A DNA stretch of 64,000 bases from Gordonia malaquae NBRC 108250. Lineage in GTDB: Bacteria > Actinomycetota > Actinomycetes > Mycobacteriales > Mycobacteriaceae. The notes under the pieces were generated by a model. The model was given only the letters and a program-made list of their open reading frames with translations. It was not told the origin of the DNA and did no database searches. Position numbers and translations under genes: made by a program. Location: NCBI RefSeq assembly GCF_000344135.1, contig NZ_BAOP01000010.1, positions 113,692 to 177,691 on the forward strand. The letters run 5' to 3'. This document shows, in pieces, positions 31,557 through 39,060 of the stretch. Every line of letters begins with the position of its first letter. The first letter of the stretch is position 1.

Positions 31557-33515
31557 ATGACCGACATCGACGCCAGCGCTCCCACCTCGAACGATCTGAC
31601 TGCCGCTCTTCGTGATGTTCTCGACGGCCGGTGGGCGGCCACCCGGAACGTGGTCCGTGACCTCATCAACGAGGAATCTCTGGTCCCTCGATCGGGGGTT
31701 TCGCTCGACGAGTACCGCGCGTTGATGCTCGAGCAGATGGCGGCGATGGTCCCGCTCGGGTTCCCCGCCGACGGATTCCGGCCAGAGCACGGCGGCTCCG
31801 GCGACGTGGGTGCAGCCGTCACTGCGATCGAGACGCTCGGCTACGGCGACTTGTCGCTGATGGTGAAGGCCGGAGTCCAATGGGGCCTCTTCGGCGGTGC
31901 CGTCGAGAACCTCGGAACCGATCGTCACCACGAGAAGTACGTGCGCGGCCTCATCGACCTCGACGTCGTCGGGTGCTTCGCGATGACCGAGACCGGCCAC
32001 GGCTCCAATGTGCAGGCACTCGAGACCACCGCCACCTACGATGCCGCGACCGGCGAGTTCGTCATCGACTCCCCGTCGCCGAGTGCACGCAAAGACTACA
32101 TCGGCGGCGCCGCCGAGCACGCCGCATACGCTGCCGTGTTCGCCCAGCTGATCACGGCGGGCCCAGGCGAGGAGCCGACCGGTCGCGGAGTGCACTGCTT
32201 CGTCGTTCCGATCCGCGACACCGACGGCGCCGATCTGCCCGGCGTCACCACATCCGACTGCGGATACAAGGGCGGCCTGCCCGGTGTCGACAACGGCCGC
32301 ATCATGTTCGACGGCGTGCGCATCCCGCGTGAGGACCTGTTGAACAGGTACGCGGACGTCGCCGCCGACGGCGCCTACTCGAGTCCCATCGAGTCGGACA
32401 ATCGCCGGTTCTTCACGATGCTCGGGACTCTGATCCGAGGACGTGTGACCGTCGGCGCCGCGGCCGGGGCCGCAGGCAGGCTCGGGCTCGCTCTCGCGGT
32501 GAGTTACGCGCTGGTCCGTCGACAGTTCTCCGCACCCGGCCAAGACTCCGAACTGGTGCTCATGGACTACCGCGCACACCAGCGTCGACTGCTCCCCCTC
32601 GTCGCGCGGGCGTACGCGTTCGGGCTCGCGCAGAACGAGGTCGTCGCCGAACTCCACGAACTCCAGACCGCCGACCCGTCCGATGTCGACCCCGACGCGA
32701 TCCGCAAGCTCGAGGTGAAAGCCGCCGCGATCAAGGCCGGGCACACCGAACTCGCGTCCCGCGCAATCTCGGAGGCGCGCGAGGCGTGTGGCGGCGCGGG
32801 CTACCTCGACGAGAACCGACTGTCGCGCCTGCGCGGTGACATCGACGTGTTCACCACGTTCGAAGGCGACAGTCTCATCCTCCGTCAGCTCGTCGCAAAA
32901 CAGTTGCTCACGGCGTACGCCGACGATGTGAGTGATCTCGACGCCGTGGGCTGGATCCGGTTCGTCGCCTCGACGGTGAAGGACATCGCGCTGGAGAAGA
33001 CGGCGGCTCGCCAGGTGGTGCAGACCCTGCTCGACGACTCCGACGAGGACCCGGAGAACTCCGACCTGTCGCATCCCGGCACACAGCTTCGGCTGCTGCG
33101 CAATCGTGAGGACCATTTGCTGCGGACCGCCGCGAATCGGATGCGTCGAGCCAAGGACGAGGACGTCGACGCCCAGGAGGTGTTCACGTCCACCCAGGAT
33201 CACCTGATCAAGGTCGGCGACGCCCACATCGAGCGGATCGTCCTGGAGATCGTCGTCGACGTCATCGGGAAGGTCACGGACACGCAGACGCGGACTCTCT
33301 TGAAGAGAGTCCGCGACCTGTTCGTCTATTCACTTCTGGAAGATGATCTCGGCTGGTTCCTGATGCACCGGCATGTGAGCGTCGAGCGGGCCAAGGCCAT
33401 CCGACGCGGCGTCAACGAGCTGTGCGGCACCCTGCGTCCCCATGCCGCCGAGCTCGTCGGCGCCTTCGGGGTACCCGCCGTCGCTCTCGACGTCCCGATG
33501 ATCGAGCATCGGTAG
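31557..33515 (+). CDS. Acyl-CoA oxidase / acyl-CoA dehydrogenase family protein
   Basis: A 652-residue flavoenzyme of the ACAD/ACOX superfamily for fatty acyl-CoA beta-oxidation. The start is ATG 31557, with leader sequence upstream that is not conserved-looking. Domains: N-terminal helical domain to about 120; middle beta domain with GCFAMTETGHGSNVQALETT (about 142-161) and VVPIRDTDG; C-terminal domains with RVTVGAAAGAAGRLGLALAV and AREACGGAGYLDENRL (about 405), where the FAD/catalytic face lies. The length and second C-terminal helical domain favour the acyl-CoA oxidase type. It shares the divergent promoter region with tesB, so a link to thioester metabolism is plausible. Confidence 0.88.
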   Translation: MTDIDASAPTSNDLTAALRDVLDGRWAATRNVVRDLINEESLVPRSGVSLDEYRALMLEQMAAMVPLGFPADGFRPEHGGSGDVGAAVTAIETLGYGDLSLMVKAGVQWGLFGGAVENLGTDRHHEKYVRGLIDLDVVGCFAMTETGHGSNVQALETTATYDAATGEFVIDSPSPSARKDYIGGAAEHAAYAAVFAQLITAGPGEEPTGRGVHCFVVPIRDTDGADLPGVTTSDCGYKGGLPGVDNGRIMFDGVRIPREDLLNRYADVAADGAYSSPIESDNRRFFTMLGTLIRGRVTVGAAAGAAGRLGLALAVSYALVRRQFSAPGQDSELVLMDYRAHQRRLLPLVARAYAFGLAQNEVVAELHELQTADPSDVDPDAIRKLEVKAAAIKAGHTELASRAISEAREACGGAGYLDENRLSRLRGDIDVFTTFEGDSLILRQLVAKQLLTAYADDVSDLDAVGWIRFVASTVKDIALEKTAARQVVQTLLDDSDEDPENSDLSHPGTQLRLLRNREDHLLRTAANRMRRAKDEDVDAQEVFTSTQDHLIKVGDAHIERIVLEIVVDVIGKVTDTQTRTLLKRVRDLFVYSLLEDDLGWFLMHRHVSVERAKAIRRGVNELCGTLRPHAAELVGAFGVPAVALDVPMIEHR

Positions 33516-33525
33516 CCTTTCGACT

Positions 33526-33577
33526 CCGCTCAAGGAGCAGGAGGGATCCGCTCAAGGAGCAGGAGGGATCCGCTCAG
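33526..33577. repeat. Tandem 22-bp repeat (2.3 copies)
   Basis: CCGCTCAAGGAGCAGGAGGG plus AT is present twice head to tail at 33526-33547 and 33548-33569, with a third partial copy whose end reads into the stop codon of the LuxR gene. It fills the gap between two convergent genes. The flank TTTCGACTCCGCTCA is typical of short interspersed repeats in Gordonia/Rhodococcus-type genomes. Confidence 0.75.
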
Positions 33578-34041
33578 AGCTCTTCGATGTCGATGATGTC
33601 GTCCTGGATGGCGCGGGCGACGAGCGCCGCCTTGGTCGATGCGGGACGGCCGATCTCGGCGTACTTCGCGCGGATGCGCGTGAGGTGCGTGTTCACGGTG
33701 CCGAGCGAGATGTGCAGTTCCTGACCGCACGCGGGCTTCGAGTCGACCATCAGCCACGTGCGGAGCACCTCGACCTCACGGTCGGTCAGAGTGGGGCGCG
33801 GCAGTTCCGGCGCAGCGGGCTCGACGATCGGAGCGAGGGCCTGCATACGGCGCACGGCGGCCGTCTCCACGTACACCGGGCGGCCGGGCAGCGGCATCAC
33901 GCGAGCGCTGAGTCGAGCGAGCGCTTCGCGGCGACGCTGCTCGGCAGACGCCGAACGAGCTGGCGCGGAGACGGAGCTGAAGGCGGTCGCGGTGCGGGCG
34001 GTCTGACGTGCGGGTGCGGTGCGGATCGCGGCGACGGTCAT
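33574..34041 (-). CDS. LuxR/GerE-type HTH regulator with basic N-terminus
   Basis: A 155-residue regulator. About 85 residues of basic/Ala-rich sequence precede the HTH: LTDREVEVLRTWLMVDSKPA, recognition helix ISLGTVNTHLTRIRAKYAEI, and the tail KAALVARAIQDDIIDIEEL. There is no receiver domain. The start is ATG 34041, with GGAAGGGA upstream. Paralogue of the 106-residue regulator at 21919. It is the last gene of a PP2C-FHA-LuxR group on the minus strand, so it may be the output regulator of a phosphorylation-dependent pathway (inference). Confidence 0.82.
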   Translation of the reverse strand: MTVAAIRTAPARQTARTATAFSSVSAPARSASAEQRRREALARLSARVMPLPGRPVYVETAAVRRMQALAPIVEPAAPELPRPTLTDREVEVLRTWLMVDSKPACGQELHISLGTVNTHLTRIRAKYAEIGRPASTKAALVARAIQDDIIDIEEL

Positions 34042-34214
34042 GGTGTGGTCCCTTCCTCGGTGCCGGTGGCGAGCAGTTCGACCGGCTGTTGAGAAGAACG
34101 TTAAAGCGGGATCCACACGAACGCGATGGGGAGAACTACCCATGGTGTCATCGCAGGTCAAATAGTGTTTCCAGGCGACTCCCCAGTGTAGTGCCCATGG
34201 GCACCGACAAGGAT

Positions 34215-34946
34215 CTATCGCCCGGTGAGGTTGCGCGCGTGCTCGGCGTCGAGCATCGGGAGATCCTCCCGTGCGACAAGTCCGGTGGAGAGCGCGTACT
34301 CCACAAGGCGAAGACGACGGTTGGACGCCAGCCGTCCGCCTCCCGCGCGCATCCCGGCCACTCCGATGAGGTCGAGCTTGTCGCACACGTTGTCGAGCTT
34401 GCGATTGAACTTGGTCAGCGACCATCCCAGTCGCGCGGCGGCCTGTGCGGAACTGGGCAGTGCGCTGGCGCCCGTCCCGTCACGGCGCAGAATCGCTTCG
34501 GCGAGTACCAGGACGGCCAGCTTCTGGCTCTCGGTGAAGTTCGGGACTCCGCGGGTGGTGTCGCCGCTGCCCGGAGACGTCGCCGGAGGCGGGATCACAG
34601 CGGGCGCACCGGCCTGGACCTGTACCTCGTAGGTGGTCGGACCGGCACTGAACACGATGCTGGTCCGTCCGAAGACGAGCGGCATCCGCGCGCCCGGGCC
34701 CAGTGTCGCAGTGAATCCGAGGTCGGCCGCGGTGACGGTGGCCGTCAGGTGAGTGCCGAGATTGGTGAGCCACCACATCCCGTTCTCGTCGTGCAGCAAC
34801 AGGAACCGACGGTGCAGATACGGGTTGTCGTCGACGGTGAGCGTCGCCTCCCGGCCGATGTAGAACGGTTGGCTCGGCACCACTGGGAAACGTTCGCCGC
34901 AGAACTCGACGAACGTCGCGTTGTCACCCCCTGGCCCCACCGTCAT
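34215..34946 (-). CDS. FHA-domain protein with C-terminal winged-helix-like region
   Basis: A 243-residue protein. The N-terminal region (about 1-110) has the forkhead-associated pattern: FYIGREATLTVDDNPYLHRRF followed by WWLTNLGTHLTATV. This is the phosphothreonine-binding GR...S/H...N/G arrangement, although the canonical Ser after the Gly-Arg loop is replaced. The C-terminal half (about 140-243), SQKLAVLVLAEAILRRDGTG followed by AARLGWSLTKFNRKLDNVC, looks like a DNA-binding helical domain. It lies 13 nt after the PP2C gene and 173 bp before the LuxR gene. Reading: a phosphorylation-dependent regulator opposed by the neighbouring phosphatase. Confidence 0.78.
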   Translation of the reverse strand: MTVGPGGDNATFVEFCGERFPVVPSQPFYIGREATLTVDDNPYLHRRFLLLHDENGMWWLTNLGTHLTATVTAADLGFTATLGPGARMPLVFGRTSIVFSAGPTTYEVQVQAGAPAVIPPPATSPGSGDTTRGVPNFTESQKLAVLVLAEAILRRDGTGASALPSSAQAAARLGWSLTKFNRKLDNVCDKLDLIGVAGMRAGGGRLASNRRLRLVEYALSTGLVAREDLPMLDAEHARNLTGR

Positions 34947-34959
34947 CGACTCCAGTTCG

Positions 34960-35745
34960 TCACTGAGTGACGGTCACTGCGACGACTGTGACGTTGTCGT
35001 GCGCGCCCTGCTCAAGCGCAGCTTCGACCAATGATGCGGCGGCCAGCTCGACATCGCCGTCGGCGGCGGTGATGATCGATGAGATCTCGGCGTCCTCGAG
35101 TTCCCCGTCGAGACCGTCCGAGCACATGAGGACGATGTCGCCGGGGACTGCGGAGAACGCGAAGTAGTCGGCGAGAGGTTCGGCCATCCCTGCGCCCAGC
35201 GCTCGGGTTATCACGTTGCGCCGCGAGTCGACGCGCGCCTGCTCCGGGGTCAGGTACCCGGCTGTGACGAGTTCCTGCACTTGCGAATGATCCACGCTGA
35301 CCTGGGTGAGCGCCGACTGCGAGAACAAGTACGTACGCGAGTCGCCGATGTTGAAGGCGACCCAGGCCGGGCCGTCCTCGCCCTGGGCGAGAACGATGCC
35401 GGTGGCTGTCGTCCCCGCACGTCGGCCGGTGTCCGATCCGAACTCTCCGATCTTCTCCTGCGCTTTGACGAGGAGCCCCGCGACGGCCGTCCGGGTGACG
35501 TCGAACGTCTCGCCGACCGGTACCTCGTTGAGTGCGACCAGGGCCGCTTCACTGGCGAGTTCCCCACTGTCGTGGCCGCCCATGCCGTCTGCCACCAGGT
35601 AGCGTCCGGGCTGGGCGAGAGCGGCGTCCTCGTTGGCCTCGCGCACTCGGCCGACGTGGCACACCACGGCCCAGTCGATCGTCAGGTCGCCGACCACGTC
35701 TTGCCCGGTCTGCGCCTCGTCACGCAAGATGACGGAGTCGTCCAT
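34960..35745 (-). CDS. PP2C-family serine/threonine protein phosphatase
   Basis: A 261-residue metal-dependent phosphatase. Motifs: VREANEDAALA, VADGMGGHDSGELAS (metal-binding Asp/Gly), FNIGDSRTYLF, SVDHSQVQELV, ITRALG, VLMCSDGLDGEL and DNVTVVAV. The start is ATG 35745 (or GTG 6 nt upstream). No transmembrane segment. It precedes the FHA gene by 13 nt. No kinase gene lies nearby, so its opposing kinase is elsewhere. Confidence 0.92.
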   Translation of the reverse strand: MDDSVILRDEAQTGQDVVGDLTIDWAVVCHVGRVREANEDAALAQPGRYLVADGMGGHDSGELASEAALVALNEVPVGETFDVTRTAVAGLLVKAQEKIGEFGSDTGRRAGTTATGIVLAQGEDGPAWVAFNIGDSRTYLFSQSALTQVSVDHSQVQELVTAGYLTPEQARVDSRRNVITRALGAGMAEPLADYFAFSAVPGDIVLMCSDGLDGELEDAEISSIITAADGDVELAAASLVEAALEQGAHDNVTVVAVTVTQ

Positions 35746-35921
35746 GCTCACCTCTCTCCAGGACCTCGCACTATCGAGATCTGCGGAAAATCGGCCGCAC
35801 GGGCCGACCGCTGCACAGGCGTACCTGTGCATGTGCTTAACAGGGTAGTCGAGACAGGTCCCATGTCATTCGATGACACTGCGAGAAACGGCACAGACGG
35901 CCGGTCGTCGGGCCGAAGCCG

Positions 35922-36545
35922 TCACCTGCTGTAGGTGTTGCCCGATCCGGCAGACGGCGCTTCCGCGCCGCCGTCCCAGCTGAGAGTGTTGTCGTCGCCC
36001 CGAACCGCGAGTTTCAGGATCGGACCGGTCACGACGACGGTCGAACCGTCGCCGGCGACGGTCAGGTCGTCGATCTTGTCGGTGTTGATCGTCGCTGCGT
36101 CCCCGTCGAGGGTGACCGTGCCGAGCGTTCGGTTGGTCACGTGGAGGCCGCCTCCGCTCGCGCGCAGTGTTCCGATGTGATCGACGTTGAGACCGACGTC
36201 CGCGCCCGACACCGTCGCGCTCCCCCACTCGACGCCGAGCAGGGTGACGCCTGCACCTTTGACAACGACTGAGCCAGCGGTCTCGATGTTGCCGGACACC
36301 TTGTTGCCGGTGACGGTGATCGAGCCGCAGTCGCCGGTGATGATCGGCGACGCGCCGGAGGTCCCGATCGTCACGGACTCGCGAGCCTCACATGTTCCGC
36401 CCGCGGACAGATCTCGAAGCGATCCGGCTCCGACCGGCAGTCGGGGATCCCCGTCCGAGCTCGAATCGCTGGTCGAGCACCCGACGAGGGCAAGGGCCAC
36501 GAGTGCGCATACGGAAGCGATCCCCGATCGGTTCACAGTCGCCAT
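35922..36545 (-). CDS. DUF3060-type beta-repeat lipoprotein
   Basis: A 207-residue lipoprotein: signal IASVCALVALALVGC with lipobox LVGC (about residue 23), then short repeated beta-strand units of Val, Thr and Gly with alternating Gly-Asp turns (ITGDCGSITVTGNKVSGNIE, GSTVVVTGPILKLAVRGDDN), the pattern of DUF3060 domains in actinobacteria. Its ATG sits in the stop of the small HTH gene (TGATG). Function unknown. Confidence 0.8.
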   Translation of the reverse strand: MATVNRSGIASVCALVALALVGCSTSDSSSDGDPRLPVGAGSLRDLSAGGTCEARESVTIGTSGASPIITGDCGSITVTGNKVSGNIETAGSVVVKGAGVTLLGVEWGSATVSGADVGLNVDHIGTLRASGGGLHVTNRTLGTVTLDGDAATINTDKIDDLTVAGDGSTVVVTGPILKLAVRGDDNTLSWDGGAEAPSAGSGNTYSR

Positions 36546-36805
36546 CAGACCTGTCCGACCCTGTCGTCGGCGAGCCTGATCACGCGGAGCGGGTTGGTTC
36601 CCGTCAGCCGGCGCTCCAGCGTCCACGAATGCACTTCATGGGCCACCCACAACTGCAGGTGACCGATGCGGGCGACCGGCGCGGGCGCTCGACCGCGGGA
36701 CACGTGAGCATTCCACTCACGCAGGTTGACGCCTGCGTGGTCGGCGCACGCACTCGCGACCCACAGTTCGTCGCCGGAGTCGGTGTCGATGATGATCGGG
36801 TTCAC
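36545..36805 (-). CDS. Small AlpA/excisionase-like HTH protein (paralogue A)
   Basis: An 86-residue protein starting at GTG 36805. The segment WVASACADHAGVNLREWNAH, then VSRGRAPAPVARIGHLQLW and EVHSWTLERR has the shape of small winged-helix AlpA/Xis-type proteins (helix, wing with Pro-Ala-Pro, Trp at the end). It is closely related to the protein encoded at 37067-37411, which is divergent from it. It overlaps the DUF3060 lipoprotein start, so it is likely its operon partner. No integrase is nearby, so a role as an ordinary regulator is more likely than excision. Confidence 0.65.
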   Translation of the reverse strand: MNPIIIDTDSGDELWVASACADHAGVNLREWNAHVSRGRAPAPVARIGHLQLWVAHEVHSWTLERRLTGTNPLRVIRLADDRVGQV

Positions 36806-37066
36806 CGGGTCCTGCTTTCAGCGAGCCGATCGGCAGCGAAGCCGGTACCGGATGGATGTCTGCATATGCGCATGATGACGGAGTCTCTGTGAGAAAAGTT
36901 GTCAGTTGATCGAGTGTCATCTGATCAATCGACTGATTCGAGGTAGATGTTACTGGTCGAAACCCCATGATGGAAGAATCCAGACACCGCGCACCTCCCC
37001 CTGGAGCAGCCCGCCCCGATATGTGACCGAGATCCTATGTTTCTAATCGAAACACCGAGGTGACCG
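36806..37066. promoter_or_regulatory. Divergent intergenic region between two paralogous HTH genes
   Basis: 261 bp with lower GC than the flanks. It contains imperfect inverted and direct copies built on TCAGTTGATCGA (36902-36913) and TGATCAATCGACTGA (36923-36937), candidate operator half-sites for one of the flanking HTH proteins. No gene is seen in it. Confidence 0.4.
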
Positions 37067-37411
37067 ATGTCGATTGAACAGATGACAACAGTTCAGTCGA
37101 TCATCGAGGAGACCCGTTATCGTGGCGCCATCCGAACCAGCTGCTCCTCCCAGGACCGGCAGCGGCCGGTGAACCCCATCATCGTCGACGCCGACACCGG
37201 GGACGAACTGTGGACCGCGGGGACGTGCGCGGACCACCTCGGTGGAACGGTGCGCCAGTGGGAAGCCCACGTCGCCCGAGGATCTGCACCGAAAGCAGTC
37301 GGACAGATCGGCCGTCTGCGTCTATGGGAAGCCCAAGAAGTCCACTCCTGGATAGTTCGCCGTCGACGTGCGAACACGACGCTCCGCGCGGTGGAACCCG
37401 CCCGCTCGTGA
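37067..37411 (+). CDS. Small AlpA/excisionase-like HTH protein (paralogue B)
   Basis: A 114-residue protein. The ATG at 37067 has GAGGTGA at about 3-9 nt; a GTG at 37169 would give a product colinear with paralogue A (VNPIIVDADTGDELWTAG). Conserved with A: NPII-D-D-GDELW-A--CADH, REW/RQWEAHV-RG-AP--V--IG-L-LW---EVHSW. The extra N-terminal 34 residues of B have no counterpart in the annotated form of A. Divergent duplication is the simplest explanation. Confidence 0.65.
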   Translation: MSIEQMTTVQSIIEETRYRGAIRTSCSSQDRQRPVNPIIVDADTGDELWTAGTCADHLGGTVRQWEAHVARGSAPKAVGQIGRLRLWEAQEVHSWIVRRRRANTTLRAVEPARS

Positions 37412-37461
37412 GCGCCGGCGCGCTCACGAGCGACGTGGTCCGGGACCTCCTATCGAGGCAT

Positions 37462-37505
37462 TCGATGACAAACGAGGCATGCATGCATGCCTCGTTTGTC
37501 ATCGA
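37462..37505. repeat. 44-bp perfect palindrome (family copy 3)
   Basis: Arms TCGATGACAAACGAGGCATG plus CA, with an exact complementary right arm and no loop. The core matches copies 1 and 2 except that GGCACGCA is GGCATGCA, compensated on the other strand. Outer, imperfectly paired CGAGG/CCTCG motifs extend it as in copy 1. It lies downstream of both paralogue B and pdxS, i.e. between convergent genes. Confidence 0.8.
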
Positions 37506-37519
37506 GCACCTCGTTCAGC

Positions 37520-37547
37520 AGTCCGGCCCCGCGGCGGAGGCCGGACT
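37520..37547 (-). terminator. Hairpin after pdxS
   Basis: A 9-bp stem AGTCCGGCC / GGCCGGACT with a 10-nt GC-rich loop, 5 bp past the pdxS stop. Probably the primary pdxS terminator; the palindrome at 37462-37505 lies just beyond. Confidence 0.7.
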
Positions 37548-37552
37548 CGCGA

Positions 37553-38458
37553 TCACCAGCCGCGCTCGGCGAGGCGGTGCGGCTCGGGGATCTCGTCGAC
37601 GTTGATGCCGACCATGGCCTCACCGAGGCCACGCGAGACGTTGGCGAGGACGTCGGGGTCGTCGTGGAAGGTGGTCGCCTTGACGATGGCGGCGGCGCGC
37701 TCGGCCGGGTTGCCCGACTTGAAGATGCCGGAGCCGACGAACACGCCTTCGGCGCCGAGCTGCATCATCATCGCAGCGTCGGCCGGAGTGGCGATGCCGC
37801 CTGCGGTGAACAGCGTGACCGGGAGCTTGCCTGCCTTGGCGACCTCGACGACCAGGTCGTACGGCGCCTGCAGTTCCTTGGCTGCGACATAGAGCTCGTC
37901 TTCGGGCAGCGACGTCAGGCGACGGATCTCCTGGCGGATCTGGCGCATGTGGGTGGTCGCGTTCGAGACGTCACCGGTGCCGGCCTCGCCCTTCGAACGG
38001 ATCATGGCGGCGCCCTCGTTGATGCGGCGGAGCGCCTCACCGAGATTGGTGGCGCCACACACGAACGGGACGGTGAACGCGAACTTGTCGATGTGATTCG
38101 TGTAGTCCGCGGGGGTCAGCACTTCCGACTCGTCGATGTAGTCGACTCCGAGGCTCTGCAGGATCTGCGCCTCGACGAAGTGACCGATGCGGGCCTTCGC
38201 CATGACGGGGATCGAAACGGCTTCGATGATGCCGTCGATCATGTCCGGGTCGCTCATCCGCGACACGCCGCCCTGGGCGCGGATGTCGGCGGGAACCCGC
38301 TCGAGTGCCATGACTGCGACGGCGCCTGCGTCTTCGGCGATCTTCGCCTGCTCCGGCGTCACCACGTCCATGATCACGCCGCCCTTCAGCATCTCGGCCA
38401 TGCCGCGCTTGACGCGTGCGGTACCGGTTGCCGGGGCGTTCTGAGGATCGGTGGTCAC
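37553..38458 (-). CDS. pdxS: Pyridoxal 5'-phosphate synthase lyase subunit PdxS
   Basis: A 301-residue TIM-barrel enzyme that makes PLP from ribose 5-phosphate, glyceraldehyde 3-phosphate and ammonia from PdxT. The start is GTG 38458 with AGGAG 8 nt upstream; the open frame extends to 38494. Landmarks: [46 protein letters not shown] (catalytic Lys), [21 protein letters not shown] and GIFKSGNP. It is separated from pdxT by an accessory block, unlike the near-adjacent pair in M. tuberculosis. Confidence 0.97.
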   Translation of the reverse strand: MTTDPQNAPATGTARVKRGMAEMLKGGVIMDVVTPEQAKIAEDAGAVAVMALERVPADIRAQGGVSRMSDPDMIDGIIEAVSIPVMAKARIGHFVEAQILQSLGVDYIDESEVLTPADYTNHIDKFAFTVPFVCGATNLGEALRRINEGAAMIRSKGEAGTGDVSNATTHMRQIRQEIRRLTSLPEDELYVAAKELQAPYDLVVEVAKAGKLPVTLFTAGGIATPADAAMMMQLGAEGVFVGSGIFKSGNPAERAAAIVKATTFHDDPDVLANVSRGLGEAMVGINVDEIPEPHRLAERGW

Positions 38459-38524
38459 TTCGGTGCTCCTGAATGTCTGATGAGAAAGGACCACAACAGT
38501 AAACCCGATCAGGGGTGATGTGCT

Positions 38525-39049
38525 CTACGCCGGGTCGGTGACCCTGGCGACGCCTTCGGCGATCTCGAAATAGGCGGGCATCGGCCCTCCCCCGCCGAGC
38601 CGCAGCCATCGGACCATTCGTCGTCCTCGAAGCGCCCTGGTGTCGCGCACCGCGTCGTTGTAGAAGCGACGAGCCATCGTGACTCGGGTCTGAGCGTCCG
38701 ACAGCTCCCCTACCAGCGACGATGCTTCGCCAGGCAGGTCAGTGAGCGCGAGTGCCGAGGACAAGCGGTTCTCTGCGGACTCGCGTTCGACGGGATCGGA
38801 CCCGTGAGGGATGTCGACTGCGGCTCGCAGAGTCGTCGTCTCCGAACCGCCTGCGACGGCGATCCGATGTGCCACATCCACTCGCCGATCGAGAGCGGCG
38901 ATCAGCGCACCGCGTGCCAGTGTGACGCGTTCGGACAGGAGCCTGATCCTTGTCGCCCGAGTGGAGCTCAACACGGCGAACCAGATGACGCACAGCACGA
39001 CGACGATTCCGACCGCCGAGCCGGCCCACGCGATGATCGAACCGACCAT
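38525..39049 (-). CDS. LemA-like single-pass membrane protein
   Basis: About 174 residues. One N-terminal span (IAWAGSAVGIVVVLCVIWFAVL) is followed by a helical domain ending in SDAQTRVTMARRFYNDAVRD, the LemA signature ARRFYNDAV, and a short basic tail. The start may be ATG 39049 or TTG 39064; the latter overlaps the pimA stop by 4 nt. Position next to pimA matches the mycobacterial locus. Function unknown. Confidence 0.75.
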   Translation of the reverse strand: MVGSIIAWAGSAVGIVVVLCVIWFAVLSSTRATRIRLLSERVTLARGALIAALDRRVDVAHRIAVAGGSETTTLRAAVDIPHGSDPVERESAENRLSSALALTDLPGEASSLVGELSDAQTRVTMARRFYNDAVRDTRALRGRRMVRWLRLGGGGPMPAYFEIAEGVARVTDPA

Positions 39050-39060
39050 GACTCCCCCGC

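Noticed and set aside
37067..37411. Remnant of an integrated element (excisionase-like pair at 36545-37411)
   Set aside because: No integrase, att repeat or tRNA is seen nearby; the pair is better read as ordinary small regulators.
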